From contig NC_088916.1 of NCBI RefSeq assembly GCF_963576675.1, positions 6,835,001-6,899,000 of the forward strand: DNA of 64,000 bases. The letters are read 5' to 3'. A program made the translations under genes and the position numbers. Below, piece by piece: positions 21,372-33,933 of this stretch (positions are counted from its first letter, which is position 1; every line of letters starts with the position of its first letter). The notes under the pieces are model-generated. The model was not told where the DNA came from, did no database searches, and saw only the letters and a list, made by a program, of their open reading frames with translations. This stretch comes from Euphorbia lathyris (lineage: Eukaryota; Streptophyta; Magnoliopsida; Malpighiales; Euphorbiaceae).

Positions 21372-22168
21372 TATCCGAACATGATAACATTGATTTTTAC
21401 TCTTAATTCTTTGTCTGTATTCTATTCTATTCAATTATGATGATTCAGCATATATTCTTTCCTATCATTTCTATTTAATATTATTAATTTGCCAACTCAG
21501 ATATCCAATCAAATATTTTTTTAAATATTTTAATATCCAATCACTCAAACTGGAACAAACAGCATCTCAATATTATTTTATTAATGTCTACTTCTCCTTA
21601 GATCTATCTCATCTCATCTACCTAATCCTTGATTAATTATAATTTTTTATCTATTTCTTAGACTAATTATTTATCAATTATTTCCTAATATTCATTTATC
21701 AACTTAAGAGATTAACTTAAGTAAATTTATTATGTGAAGTAATCTAGTCATGCACATATTGTATATGGCTTGTAGGTATATTTTTCTCTTATTTTAATGG
21801 GTAAATAAACAATTTATTAGGGAACACTTCAGCATTTTAAAGGCTCTAAATTATTCCTCATCCCTATTGGTGATCCGCTCCGGAGAATCCCTGATAAGAA
21901 TCCCCACAGGACGGGAATAGGACGGAGATGGGGAAAGGTATCCTTGTCTCGATCCGTTAATCCCCAATGGGGGGTTCCTGACTATTCCCCGTGATAATTG
22001 ATTTTTTTTTATGATTTAAGTACATTTTAATTAGGTGATTGGTTGTTTTCCATTTTTTTTTTGTGGTTTGGAAAATTTACAAACGACTGTTGATGTTTCG
22101 TAGTATTAACTACTAGTTCTAATTTTCTAACACAATATTTTCCTTACCCAGTATACTTCAAAATACAA
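21372..22168. other. AT-rich spacer with a 'ggggat' repeat relic
   Basis: 21850-21995 carries 'ggagatggggaaaggtatcc' and 'aatccccaatgggg', a type also seen at 55550-55700 and probably the end of a hAT element. Nothing else is recognised. Confidence 0.4.
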
Positions 22169-23009
22169 TAGCACTGTTTGACAATTAGCTGTTAGCTGAT
22201 AGCTGATTACATTACCTTTTTGGTTAGCTGAGTTGTGTAAACTTGTTTGGTAAAATTTAGCTGATTGCTAATAGTTATTTGTATAAAATGACAAGTAAGG
22301 ACATGACAAAACATTTATTTGAGATTAAAGAGTGTTAATTAGGGATAAAGATGTCCGTAAAAAGAAATGGAGCAATAAGCTAATTGAAAAAACACCTAAA
22401 ATTAGCTTTTTGAACCAATAAGCTCTTTCAAATCTCTCTACCAAGAGTTCTTATATTAAACACCGAGTCTTCCATGTCACTCGGAGGACCCCCAATTCAC
22501 ATTTGGACACATGTATTGTGACCCCACGTAATAAATAAAATAGTGAGGCCGTTTATAATATGCATGGGTCTATGTTACACGTGTCAAAATATGTATGGAA
22601 GATCTTCCATTTGACATAGGCCCTGTTTGGTAAAGAGCGTTTTGGGATAAAAAGAGCGGTTTTGACCAACTTTAGAGGTTTGACCACTGAAACCGCTAAT
22701 TGGAGTGTTTGGTGGAAAGAGGTTTGGGAGAGAGTTTTGGGTTGAAAACGCTAATTTAGAAAAAGCTTTTAAAAGGAGCTTTTTCAATTAGCGTTTTGCA
22801 ATATTAAAATTAATGGATTTCTTTAATCCTAATAGATAAACTCTCTCTTCTCCTGCGCCAAAATTAATGCCCTTATTCGTCTTTTTGCACAAACCGCTAT
22901 TATCAATCAGCTAATTTTTACCAAACAGATCTACACAAACAGCTAATCAAATCAGCTAGTCTTATCAGCTAATGTAATCAGCTAACAGCTAATTTCCAAA
23001 CAGGGTCAT
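22169..23009. mobile_element. hAT-type MITE ('ctgtttg...ttagctg')
   Basis: The left arm 'cactgtttgacaattagctg' and right arm 'cagctaatttccaaacaggg' are inverted. The interior repeats 'agctgattacatta' and 'caatcagctaa' in both orientations. A second similar start (ggccctgtttggtaaagagc, 22619) suggests a nested element. The same family flanks 50400 and 52320. Confidence 0.6.
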
Positions 23010-23023
23010 GGAGAACCAGATGC

Positions 23024-23076
23024 TTCTAATAATTTGCCCTACACCAAACAAACCGGTGGAGGGCAAATTATTAGAA
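23024..23076. repeat. Perfect 17-bp hairpin upstream of the EOL2-like gene
   Basis: TTCTAATAATTTGCCCT at 23024-23040 is the exact reverse complement of 23060-23076, with a 19-nt loop that itself contains CACC...GGTG. It lies about 500 bp before the start codon. It may be a tiny MITE or a structured leader element. Confidence 0.8.
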
Positions 23077-23578
23077 ATTTGACCAGTCAAAACGTGACTC
23101 GAATCTCTAATTTTACTCCAAAAAAACTCAACTCTTTACGAGGTGTTTTTCGACAAACAAACGGGTCCACTACTTTTTGAAAACACACTATTTTTCAATC
23201 AACATACCGGAAATTATGTTTCAATTCTTTCCATTGTTAGCCAAAAAATCAATTTCATCAATCATTGCTAAAAGTAGTCTCACTCACTCACTCATTGAGT
23301 TTTCTCCATCCCTGTTAATGACAACAAAAATGGTGATCTGACCACAATCAGAACACAGAGTATCTGTAAATATAAGATTTTAGATCCGACAGCCAGCATC
23401 TAAACCATTTTTTTTATTTTAATGGCGTCGTTGAGAATTTGAGGAGCAGGAAAAGTGGGTTTGGCAAACCAGAAAGTAGTAGTAGCGACTGAAACATCCA
23501 CCAAATCAACCAAACTCTGCAATAAAAATCAAACCTCTACTCTGGTAATCTTCACATTTCTAATTTCCCCTCTTTGCT

Positions 23579-26576
23579 ATGCCTAATCTGAAATTCTTAG
23601 ACAGATTTAAGAGCACTCAAATCCACGATTTAGATACAAATTCTAGAATTCACAAGTATAAATTCATAAACCCTTTATCACTATCTCAATCTCTTCTTCC
23701 TTATGGACTTCCCAAAATTGAAACCCTAGAATCCGCCATTGAACCTAATTTAAAACCCCTTTCTTATGTTGATTCGATGGGCGACATTTATCGCCGATTT
23801 GATTCTTGTTTGGTGTCCGACAAGTGTTTATTGTGCGTAGAAAAGTATGCGCTATTGTGTAGTTTAGGTGATCCTAAGTTGCTTCGGCAGTGCCTTTTAT
23901 CTGCTCGGCAATTCGCCATTGATGTATGCTCTAAAGTTGTGCTTTCTGCTTGGTTGCGATTCGAGAGGCGAGAAGATGAGTTTATTGGGGTTTCTGGTAT
24001 GGATTGTGGTGGGTTTGTTCTTGAATGTCCGGTTTCTGCTTTGGTTTATGGTTATGATGTTAATTTGAGTAGTTGTAATCGTTGCCAATGTGGGTTAGGT
24101 TTTGATTTTGTTCAATTGGTTGATGATTGTTCGGGTTTCGTTGATGATTGTTCGAGTTTTGTTTCGTTTTGTGTTAATGGTGATTCGATTAGGTGTGTTC
24201 GAGGCAAAATTGCTGCTCTTTCTAGCCCTTTAAAGGCAATGTTGTATGGTGATTTTGTTGAGTCATTGAGGGATGAGATTGATTTTTCGGAAATCGGGTT
24301 ATCTTCGGAGGGGATGCGGGCTGTGGAAGTTTATAGTCGGAGTAGACGAGTTGAGTTGTTTTCTGTTGAGATAGTTTTGGAGTTGCTTTCTTTTGCTAAT
24401 AGGTTTTGTTGTGAGGAGATGAAGTCTGTTTGTGATTCTCATTTGGCTTCGTTGGTATACGAGGTTGAGGATGCGTTGATTCTTATCGATTACGGCTTAG
24501 AACGAAGGGCGAATCTGCTCGTGGCTTCTTGCTTGCAGGTCTTGCTGAGAGACCTCCCGAATTCGTTGTATAATCGAAAAGTGATGAAAGTGTTTTGTTG
24601 TTCTGATGCTAGGGAGAAATGGTCTATGCTCGGGCGTGCTTCTTTCTTGATGTATTATTTCCTGAGCCAGGTCTCGATTGAAGAGAACGTAGCATCAACC
24701 ACGACGTTGACATTGCTCGAGAGATTACTAGATTTTTCAACAGAAAAGTGGCAGAAGGCACTTGCTCTGCATCAACTCGGTTATGTTCTGCTCGAGAGGA
24801 AAGAGTACAAGGCCTCGCAGCTTTGTTTCGTCGAAGCAGTTCAGCAAGGCCATGTTTATTCGGTAGCCGGTGTTGCGAGGGCCAAATACAAGCAAGGGCA
24901 ACAATACTCAGCGTATACGTTGATAAACTCGTTTATTTTCGAACATAAACCCGTTGGCTGGATGTACCAAGAACGATCTTTATATGGCGTTGGACGCGAT
25001 AAGATCGTTGATTTAAATACTGCAACCGAACTGGATCCAAGCCTTTCATTTCCGTATAAGTATAGAGCTGTCCTGAAGGCGGACGACAAGCAAATTAAGC
25101 AAGCAATTACGGAGATTAGTAAAGTTATTACATTCAAGCTCTCACCGGATTGCCTTGAGTTACGAGCTTGGTTCTTCATTGCACTCGAAGATTACGAGAG
25201 TGCGTTGAGAGATATTCGCGCATTGTTAACTTTAGAACCTAATTATATGATGTTTAACGGAAAAATTTGTGGCGATCGTTTGGTTGAAGTTCTCAGCCGT
25301 CGAGTTCAGCAGGCGAATCTCGCGGACTGTTGGATGAAACTTTATGAACAATGGTCTCGTGTTGATGATATTGGCTCTCTTGCTGTTATACATCAAATGC
25401 TCGTAACTGATCCCGGGAAGAGCTTGCTATGGTTTCGACAGTCGTTGCTTCTTCTCCGGTAAGTATTACATTGTGCATTTCGATCATTTCGATACTTTTA
25501 GTATGATTAGCTCATGAAATATGCCAGACATATCACTGTAATAGGTTAAACTGTCAGAAGGTTGCGATGCGCTGTTTGCGGTTGGCGAGAAATAACTGTA
25601 ATTCCGAGCATGAAAGACTAGTTTATGAAGGATGGATCTTATATGACACGGGTCATCGCGAAGAAGCTCTTGCTAGAGCTGACAAATCCATCTTAATCCA
25701 GAGGTCATTTGAAGCTTTCTTCCTTAAAGCGTACATATTAGCTGACACGAATCTGGATCCAAAAGCGTCGTCTTACGTCATCCAACTCCTCGAGGACGCC
25801 CTTCGATGCCCTTCAGACGGTCTTCGGAAAGGACAAGTGGGAATGAGCAGCATTAGGGTCTTAATCTTTATGTCTATGCGTTGAATTACTCATCTGATTA
25901 CTCGCGTTGATTTTTGCAGGCATTGAACAATCTCGGAAGTATTTACGTGGAATGCGGAAAGCTCGATAAAGCTGCAGATTGCTACACGAACGCCCTCAAA
26001 ATCAAGCATACAAGAGCGCATCAAGGCTTGGCACGCGTTTATCATATGAGAAGTCAACGGAAAGCTGCATTCGACGAGATGACAAAGCTAATAGAGAAGG
26101 CACAAAACAACGCATCGGCGTACGAAAAACGGTCCGAGTATTGTGACCGAGAGACGGCAAAGAATGATCTTAATATCGCGACACTGCTCGATCCACTTCG
26201 AACATATCCCTATAGATACAGGGCTGCCGGTAATTTTAATTTTGTCAACCATATAGTTCAATTAGCTTCATTTCCGTTTCTGTTTCCGCGCTCGATTACT
26301 CGATTACGCTAACAACTTGTGTTGACATACATACTTTCAGTGTTAATGGATGATCAAAAGGAAACAGAAGCATTAGAAGAACTTACGAAGGCCATATCTT
26401 TTAAACCCGAGATGCAAATGCTGCACCTTCGAGCAGCGTTTTACGAGTCGATGGGGGATTTCTCAGCTGCTCTTCGAGATTGTGAGGCTGCTCTCTGCCT
26501 CGACCCTGACCACACGGACACGCTCGAGCTATACAATAAAACACACAACCAAGTTTCATGTCAACCAAACATTTGA
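23579..26576 (+). CDS. EOL2: ETO1-like BTB/TPR protein (EOL2 type)
   Basis: Four exons, 23579..25458, 25545..25836, 25920..26229 and 26341..26576, total 2718 nt or 905 aa. All junctions are GT-AG and in phase. The N-terminus NLKFLDRFKSTQIH resembles Arabidopsis EOL2 (from memory) rather than ETO1. A BTB domain spans about 197-310 (IRCVRGKIAALSSPLKAMLY and FANRFCCEEMKSVCDSHLA). TPR repeats run from about 400 to the end (KWQKALALHQLGYVLLERKE; LVYEGWILYDTGHREEALA; QALNNLGSIYVECGKLDKA; SAYEKRSEYCDRE; LHLRAAFYESMGDFSAALRD). ETO1/EOL proteins are substrate adaptors of CUL3 ubiquitin ligases that bind type-2 ACC synthases through the TPRs and so restrain ethylene synthesis. No break is seen. The gene converges on the receptor gene at 28146. 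Confidence 0.95.
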
Positions 26577-27030
26577 GTCATTCTACCATCGAGATAGGAG
26601 CATCTATCGAAAAGGATTCACAGCATTTCGGGAACAATGTGCGAGTAATGAAGTCTCGTGTTATAAACAGCGGTATTATACTGAAGACAGAATTGAAAAT
26701 CAGAATTGAAGATTTCCATCTGCAGTTACTGGAATTTGTTTAAATGTCCAATTGAATCAGTTTGCTGCATCAGATTAATATCCATCGGGAGGTTCCGATA
26801 CCGATAATCGGAACTTGTTGCCATTGTTTCTTGAGATTGATATGTGTTTCCTTGTTTTTCTCTTTGTACATAAGGTAAAACAAAGAGTTTTCTTTTTCTC
26901 ATTCTTGTTGTGTGTTTTGCACATTTTTGTGTATAAACATATGTATATACAGACAGGAGGAGGGATGTTTGGAAATTTTCCTGATTATTTTAGAATAAGG
27001 TCTATTGATATGTGCAGATTTAATTGCTAA
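26577..27030 (+). other. Probable 3' UTR of the EOL2-like gene
   Basis: The sequence after the stop is T-rich with several short open frames. 27028-27085 holds a 20-bp direct duplication (aacaagcagaaaatttgaat twice). No poly(A) site can be fixed by eye. Confidence 0.4.
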
Positions 27031-28145
27031 GGTACAATTTTACTCTAACAAGCAGAAAATTTGAATAACAAGCAGAAAATTTGAATAGACTGGTTTATCA
27101 TTATTTGATATGTTATTTAATTGTTACATCGGAATTTTCAAATGTAAATTATGTTTAAAATATGATGTTATTAGTATAGTTACAAACAATCTACTAAATC
27201 TCCGCAACTAAGATTGCTACATACAAGTTTATCATAAAAATTTGTGTAAAAGATTTACTATACTATCAACTCAGTTATAAACAATATGTCTCAACACATA
27301 CAAAACTGGTTCAGTTTATTGATAAATTTGCTTGGAAATTTTGATGTGACAGTCAAATAATGGTCAAACTAATTTGTTCAAATTTTATGTCAGTAAGGCT
27401 AAAATTGGGATAAGGTCTAAGTTTGACCATAACATTTTGAGGGAAGTCCGTGTATTCCCCAAATATAAAAAGGGTAAATTTTGCCTTTAACCTTTTCAAT
27501 TTGGAGCAATTTTAAATCTACATACAGAACCTGTACCCCCAAAGCAGATACAAGATCTAATAAAAACATTCAATTTCATATGAAAAAAAGAACATTTGAT
27601 TTCTTTGAAATGCCCAATTACTGATATAACACATTGTCTACGAGCATTTTAGATGCAAAATCAGTATACATCAATATACTCTAAGAACAACATTTCTCTA
27701 TTTTTTTTTTTATAAAAATGTTAATTTTGAGTGCCTCCCTTCTTTGGACAGTGAATTATTGTTGTTGCATCTTTTAATATTTATCTTCTTTATTTATTTT
27801 TACAAAAATGTTAATTTTGGACTCTCCCTCTCTTGACACTGGGCAAACACCCCTCCTGTCCAGGCCCAGTAACGGCCCCGCAAAAACCAAGAAGAAAAAC
27901 ATAATGCTGTTACTAACAAACTTGACCTAAATAACAAAGATTAGAAAAACAGCCATTTGATTATATTAGTATACAAATTTATTTGATCTTACAATACAAG
28001 CATTACTTCATGTGATCATGATTTATACAACCAATTTACCTCATTTACAAGTTTTCTTCACCCTAAGAACACTCGGGGAACCGAAAACCTGAAAAAAATA
28101 AAAAAATAAACGAATTCTTAAATACATCAGAAGAAACTTTAGTTA
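27031..28145. other. Convergent intergenic spacer
   Basis: It lies between the 3' ends of the EOL2-like and MDIS-like genes. AT-rich; two similar stretches (aaaaatgttaattttg at about 27715 and 27806) and no clear element or gene. Its right end probably contains the 3' UTR of the minus-strand gene. Confidence 0.5.
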
Positions 28146-31100
28146 TCAAATTCCTTCTGTAGACATAATTTCAAGTTCTGCCCACCAAAGTGGAGACAGC
28201 TTTGGTGTAGCTCCATCGGGTTCCATTGCCGTGATCTGTTTCAACTCGGCTACAACCTCGCTCATTTTCGGTCTCCGTTTAGCATCAGGCTGTATGCAAC
28301 TCAATATCACAGAAAGCAATTTCTCAAGCTCATAGTCTTTATAATGTTTCAAGGTGGGATCTACTACCATTTCTGATGTCCAGTTTACAAGAGAGTCTTT
28401 GTCCATGGCGTATAGGATCCTACCGGTTATCATTTCGTAGAGAATTAAACCGAAGCTGTAAATGTTGCTCTCTGCATCTGCTGAATTTGGGTCTGCAGAT
28501 TCTGTTTCTTTTTTAGGTGCTGTTACATTGTTCCACAAGGTGAAATCGGATATTTTGGCTGCGTAGTCTTCGGTTAGATGTATAGAGGATGACTTGAGGT
28601 TTTCGTGGATTACGGGTGGGGTTAGTTCGTGCATGTATTCGAGGCAATATGCGATGCCCATTGCTATACGTAATCTTGTTTTCCAGTCTAAGTGTTCTGC
28701 TTCTTTTACTGCAAAAATTCAAGAAAGATAGGAAACATTATGGACATTTTTCGATCTGGACATTCTTTCGTTACCGAACTAAAAAGAAAGATAGGGAAGA
28801 TTATGATACTTACTGTGGAGATGTTCAAAGAGAGTTCCGTTTGGAGCATATTCAAAAACCATCATTCTTGTGAATGGCGCTTCTTCTTCGCAATATCCAA
28901 TAAGGTTCACAAAATTTTTATGGTTCATTTTCGACAATGTAGCAATCTGAAAGCATAACGAAAATTAGGGACTTCGGATTGGATACGAAATAACAATTAT
29001 AATGAGAAAAAAGGTAAAGCAATTCGCGATTCAAATACCTTCTTTCTGAATTGTTCTTCTAAATTCTTTGACCACTCTTTAGAAGATTTAACTTCAGTAG
29101 ATGTCACAGCTATTTCAACTCCACTTGATAAAGTCCCTTTGTACACTGTGCCATCCGAAAAGGAGCCAATTATGTTGCTAAAATCTTCACAAGCAGCTTC
29201 AAGTTCAGCTCGTTTAAGTTTCGGTACACCTGAAAGCCATGCTCTAAAGAGTAAAAACCGAGTTGCAACGAAGGTATAAACGATTTAAGTATAATGCGTC
29301 ATTCTTTTCATGAGAACAAAAATGACTAACCTGTTACGAAAGCTTTCTGTAGCTGCCCACTTAACCCTGTGGCCCAAGGTTTGACTGCGACGACTTTGCT
29401 GCTTCTAAAGACGAAGGCAGCAGCAATTGAAATCAAAAGAAACACAGAGCCCCCGACAATACCAGCAACAACAATCATGTGATGCTTAGAATGATTATTT
29501 ACAGCTTCACTTGGACTTGAGGCAGGAGGGGTCATTGGAATCACATTGTGTTCTCGTGGAGCCAAAACTATTATTGCTGCAGGTGCAGGAGCAGGTGCAG
29601 CTTGAGTTGGTGCTCCAACCGGTGATGGAAAAGGCGGTAAAGGTAGACTTGAGGGAGATTCTACCGGAGAAAATAATGGTGATTCTGAAGGAGATGGTAC
29701 GGGAGAAAATGATGACGATGGAGATTCTGATGGTGGAAATGACGGTCCTAAAAATGGCGGTGCAGCTGGTGGTACTTTATGTCTATGCCTGTTAGCTTTT
29801 GGTCTATTTCTGACCTGTAGCAGCATTCGATGAGCCATGTCTCCAGCTTGGCCCATGTTCCTGACCAAGATAAAGCGTATCATTACAGAGATGATATACA
29901 TTAACATGTCAAATAGTCTTCTGGGGATCAGTTTAAAATCAGAATTAATAAAAAATAACCCTTCATCCTGTACCGATAACAGAACGAATCTGAAACAAAA
30001 ACCTGCGGCAATGAAGGTCCAAGGTATACAAGGAGTCACCTGCCATGATTTTGCATTCCATAACATATGTTTTTGCAAATTTTGTTATCATATTTAAATC
30101 ATACAAAACTTATAGAATTTTATTGTAAAACCATTGACTTATATTTGTTTCATTTAGCAAGTTCGATTTCCAAACAACCACATTTTTACGCGAAAATTTT
30201 CTTCTATACAACTTCCACAGAGAAAGAACTATAAATTTCAGAAGGGGATGAAAAAACAGTAATAGTATGAAGGGTCTAATTCTCGTACCAGGTACACTCC
30301 TTCCTGCTACAAGAAGCTCTTAGCTGGTTTTCATCTGCTTGAATTTCTGACAGTGTCTTGAGTTCATATAGATCAGGCGAAATGCTGCCTAAGAACTCAT
30401 TGTTGTCAAGTAAGCTGATAGTAACAATCCAAAGAATGAGTTATTGCGTGAAGAACTCATTATATAAAGCTAAGCTGGGGGGGGGAGGGGAAGGGAACTT
30501 ACAGTGTAGTTAGTGACAGATTATTGGCAAGTTCTGATGGAAACGGTCCGCTTAAGTTATTATATCCCAAGTCCAATACCTCCAGCTCTTTCAGCTCTCC
30601 AATCTCCTTTGGTACATTTCCGTAGAATGAATTATTGCGTAAAGTACTGTAAAGTAAATGCATATGATAAAATTTCCATAGATGATAAGAATTTTCGAAG
30701 AAAAATAAGAACGAAAGTTCGGGCTTACATGGATTTTAAATGTGTCAACAGTCCAAGTTCAGGCGCCAGTGTTCCTTGGAGACATAGATCTTGCAAATGC
30801 CTAAAGGTTTAATAATTCTGACTTGAGGCTTAACAGATCAAACTTAAAATTTGATGCACTAAAGCATACAATTATGTTTAAAAACTGTGATATGAGAAAA
30901 CCAGAAAATAGAATATAAATGCAAACAACTGCAAGAATAGCACCAACTACATCTGCAGAGACAAGTTGAGTGTCTAGCACTAAGAAAACTTAGATCTATG
31001 AAAAAGTTGCACAAACTAGCATTTGTACTGAGTCAAATTAGACTATTGAATCGAAATCAATAGTTGATTGGACCAGGGACAGATCTAGGGGGGTTGGGAG

Positions 31101-31959
31101 ATGGCTTGAGCACCCGCTCATCACCGGAAAACTCTATTCAACCTCTGTATGGAGCTTTAAATTTTTAGGGTAAAAGGGCCCAAAAAACTTCAATTAAGAA
31201 CCCTTAGACATTAGAGCATCCCGAATCCTGGACCGGTCACTGTATAGGACTGGACATTCAAAGAAAATGGCAGCCATAAGCAGAGTTGGAATCAGATGCC
31301 TAGAGTAAGTTTTTTTCATAGTGGCATTAAACTGAGCACTTGTTATCCAGGAGAGAGATAGACAGCTTAAAATCTATCCCATATATAAACCAATTTTGCT
31401 CATGGAACTAGGAGATCTTGGATGAAAACAACATATCCTGATTTCAAATTACCTTAAATTCAAGTTCTAAGACATCTAATTCTTCAATAAGCATAAAAAA
31501 CGCAGCAATTACAAGCAATAAAAAGGAATTAAAAAAATAGCAACACAAATTCAAATTCTGCAAATACAAAACAAAATTGGGGAAACAAAATTCACAAAAA
31601 TGAATCTAAGAAAGTGAAAACCTACAGGATGATAACTCTTCCATGAGAACACTGGACCCCAAACCAAAAACAAGGATCAGAATCTCCATCTTTATCATTC
31701 CAATTAGATAAGGCACCAAACGGGTCTGTCTCCACTCTATCCCGAAACCTCAACAGCATTAAACCTAACATTGATTAACAACTAATCAAATAAATTACGA
31801 GATTCCAGAGAGCTCGTATGCATACATAAAATTAGCTACCGTACCTTCATCATTAAGAGAGCAGCCAAGTTTGAAACTCTGATGAAACAACAACAGAAGA
31901 GCCAATAAAATCTCCATCCGGAACTTGAATCGATTCAATTTCCACTGTGAATCCACCAT
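28146..31959 (-). CDS. LRR receptor-like pseudokinase, MDIS/MRH1 family
   Basis: Nine exons on the minus strand: 31845..31959, 31626..31764, 30729..30800, 30503..30646, 30289..30414, 29331..29860, 29039..29229, 28814..28946, 28146..28708. Total 2013 nt, 670 aa, all GT-AG and in phase. Order: signal peptide (MEILLALLLLF), LRRNT cap (DPFGALSNWNDKDGDSDPCF), about four LRRs, Pro/Ser-rich stalk (229-290), TM (327-350), kinase-like domain (about 385-655). The C-terminal EPDGATPKLSPLWWAELEI is an MRH1/MDIS hallmark (from memory). Catalytic residues are lost: beta-3 Lys is Thr (IAVTST), HRD is HEN, the loop Asn is Ser, DFG is DFT. Family members act in pollen-tube attraction or root-hair growth, presumably as pseudokinase co-receptors. 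An upstream in-frame ATG (32121) lacks signal-peptide logic, so 31959 is preferred. Confidence 0.95.
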
Positions 31960-32491
31960 TAGTAAAAAAGAAAGAAGAAATTGCAGGTGTTTGTACAAAT
32001 TGTAGCTGATTGTTTCAGAGAATTGAAGAAGAAAACGCGTGCATTTTTCAGTAGGTATGGATTTTTTAGTATTATAAGATAGGAAGGTAGTCGTCTTCTT
32101 CTTCCTCCTGAGACTCGGCAATGTTGTGTTCAGATTGACTGTTTCCGATTTCTCGTCCTCTCCCGGCTTTTTCTTCCGTTATTTATATAATTTTAAATGG
32201 CGCCGTCCTTTGTATGAACTATCAACTCCATGTGCTACTCACGTGACTTTCATTTTCTAAAATTTCAAAACCATAAAATTCATGTGTCCCTTGCTTTGTT
32301 TGGTTTGAGTATTAACATGGATTAATAAAGTAAGGGATCATCATAATGTTTTTAAAAAGTCGGGTTTAATCCTAACGTATGAAATGTGGAATTAAGTAAG
32401 ATTAGTTTTAGCTTTATGTTACCGAAATTTTGAAAAAGTTGGTTTGACTTTTATTTAACCGTTTTAGTTTATGGAACAAACTTGTTTGATA

Positions 32492-32672
32492 GGGAGAAAA
32501 TCTAATGTTTCCATTTCGGTGTCCCCTTCTATGTCTCTCTCACAAAAAGTAATCACTTTTAATCATGTGGGTCCTTTTGGCTCATAAAATATATTATTTT
32601 AATTAAAAGTGATCACTTTTTGTGAGAGGGATATGGAAGGGACACCGAAATAGGGACAACAGATTTTCTCCC
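32492..32672. mobile_element. Short Mutator-like MITE (181 bp) near the MDIS-like promoter
   Basis: It is almost one hairpin: GGGAGAAAATCT...AGATTTTCTCCC, with inner arms 'ccatttcggtgtcccctt' and 'cacaaaaagt.atcactttt' mirrored. Flanks TGTTTGATA and TGTTTGAAA form a 9-bp duplication with one mismatch. It lies 530 bp upstream of the receptor start codon. Confidence 0.85.
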
Positions 32673-32681
32673 TGTTTGAAA

Positions 32682-33783
32682 GATCCGATATGATAGTTAA
32701 ATAACAGTCAAATTAGTCTTTTCAAATTTTTGGTAACTTAGGCTAAAATTGAATGTTAAAGTTAAATTTGAACCATTTCGTATGTTATGGCCAAATTTGC
32801 ATTCACAAAAAATATTAAGGTCAAATTTAGCTTTTAAGGTAATTGGTGGATTGTGATGGTAAAATAGTGGATTTTATGTGTGGAGTTTTTTTTGGTAGAC
32901 AGTGGAAGACTAAACGCTCGAGAAAAAAGAAAACAGAAGAGAAGGAAAAGAGCAGAACACTAACTTGGCACCATCTTAGGTAACATGACACCACACTGAT
33001 CATCAATCAGTATCTGCTGGAGGCCTGTAGGAGGCGCAACACACTCATGAATATGAGCCTGCGAAATTCGTCATCCAGTCAGCTGTTCTATTCCCTTCCC
33101 TGAATGAATGAACAACCCGAAGATCCTAATTCTTGGTTCTGAAGCTATAACAATGAGTAATGATCTAGGCAAAAGGATGATGAGGGTGGAGAGGATCAGT
33201 CATAAAATTAACCATAATTTGAGAATCCAGTTCAATCACAACCCGTCTATGCCTTTCTCCCAAGCCAATTTTAACCCGAAGCACAGACCCCATAATTAAT
33301 TAAGATACTTATTGGATTCAGACATTTATTTAATTAAGAAATTAAATAAATAGAAATTTTAGTTAAATGATTTCTAGTTAATTAATTAATTGATTATGAA
33401 TACGAAATATTTAAAAACGATTAATTAACTGTCTAATTCTTATAGGATAAGGAAGCATAATCTATAAATAGATGGTTAAGCTAAACCAATAAAAAAAAAC
33501 AATTAACTCAGAGAAAAAGTACTACTCTCTCTCTCTCATATTCCACCGCTGCATCCCTCCCTCCTCTCAGTGAGACTTCGTTCTTAGTTCGTGGATTATT
33601 CGTTCTTTCTCCTAATTTTAGCATGGGAAAACATGACTAATAATACAAGTTCGTGATTTTAAAGAGATTCTTCTGCTACCTAATCAAATTTAATTAAAAC
33701 TTCAAAAGGTAAGCCTCAAACCCATATTTAAATTCATTTAACTATTAAAATAGTAAAATCTTGCAATAAGATTTTTAAGTTTT
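32682..33783. other. Spacer with no recognised gene
   Basis: AT-rich. A TATA-like tataaataga at about 33465, a CT run (33522-33540) and pyrimidine-rich sequence suggest a promoter or LTR fragment, but I found no inverted or direct terminal repeats and no family. The 63-codon frame at 33108 has no recognisable homology. Confidence 0.4.
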
Positions 33784-33933
33784 ATTATTGTTGGCCCAAA
33801 ATAAAATAAATTTTATTTTATGTATATAGAAAGCTTGGGTTTAATTTTAGGGTATAGTTTATATTCTTCTAGAAAAATAAAAATGGTAAAATAAAAATAA
33901 AGATGCATTCGTAAACTCACCTCAAGTACGCGA

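Noticed and set aside
31960..32121. N-terminal extension of the receptor from an upstream ATG at 32121
   Set aside because: It would bury the signal peptide behind 54 Lys/Ser-rich residues; family members start close to the hydrophobic segment.
33108..33299. 63-codon frame upstream of the LTR element
   Set aside because: Short, no recognisable family, AT-rich flanks; not supported as a gene.
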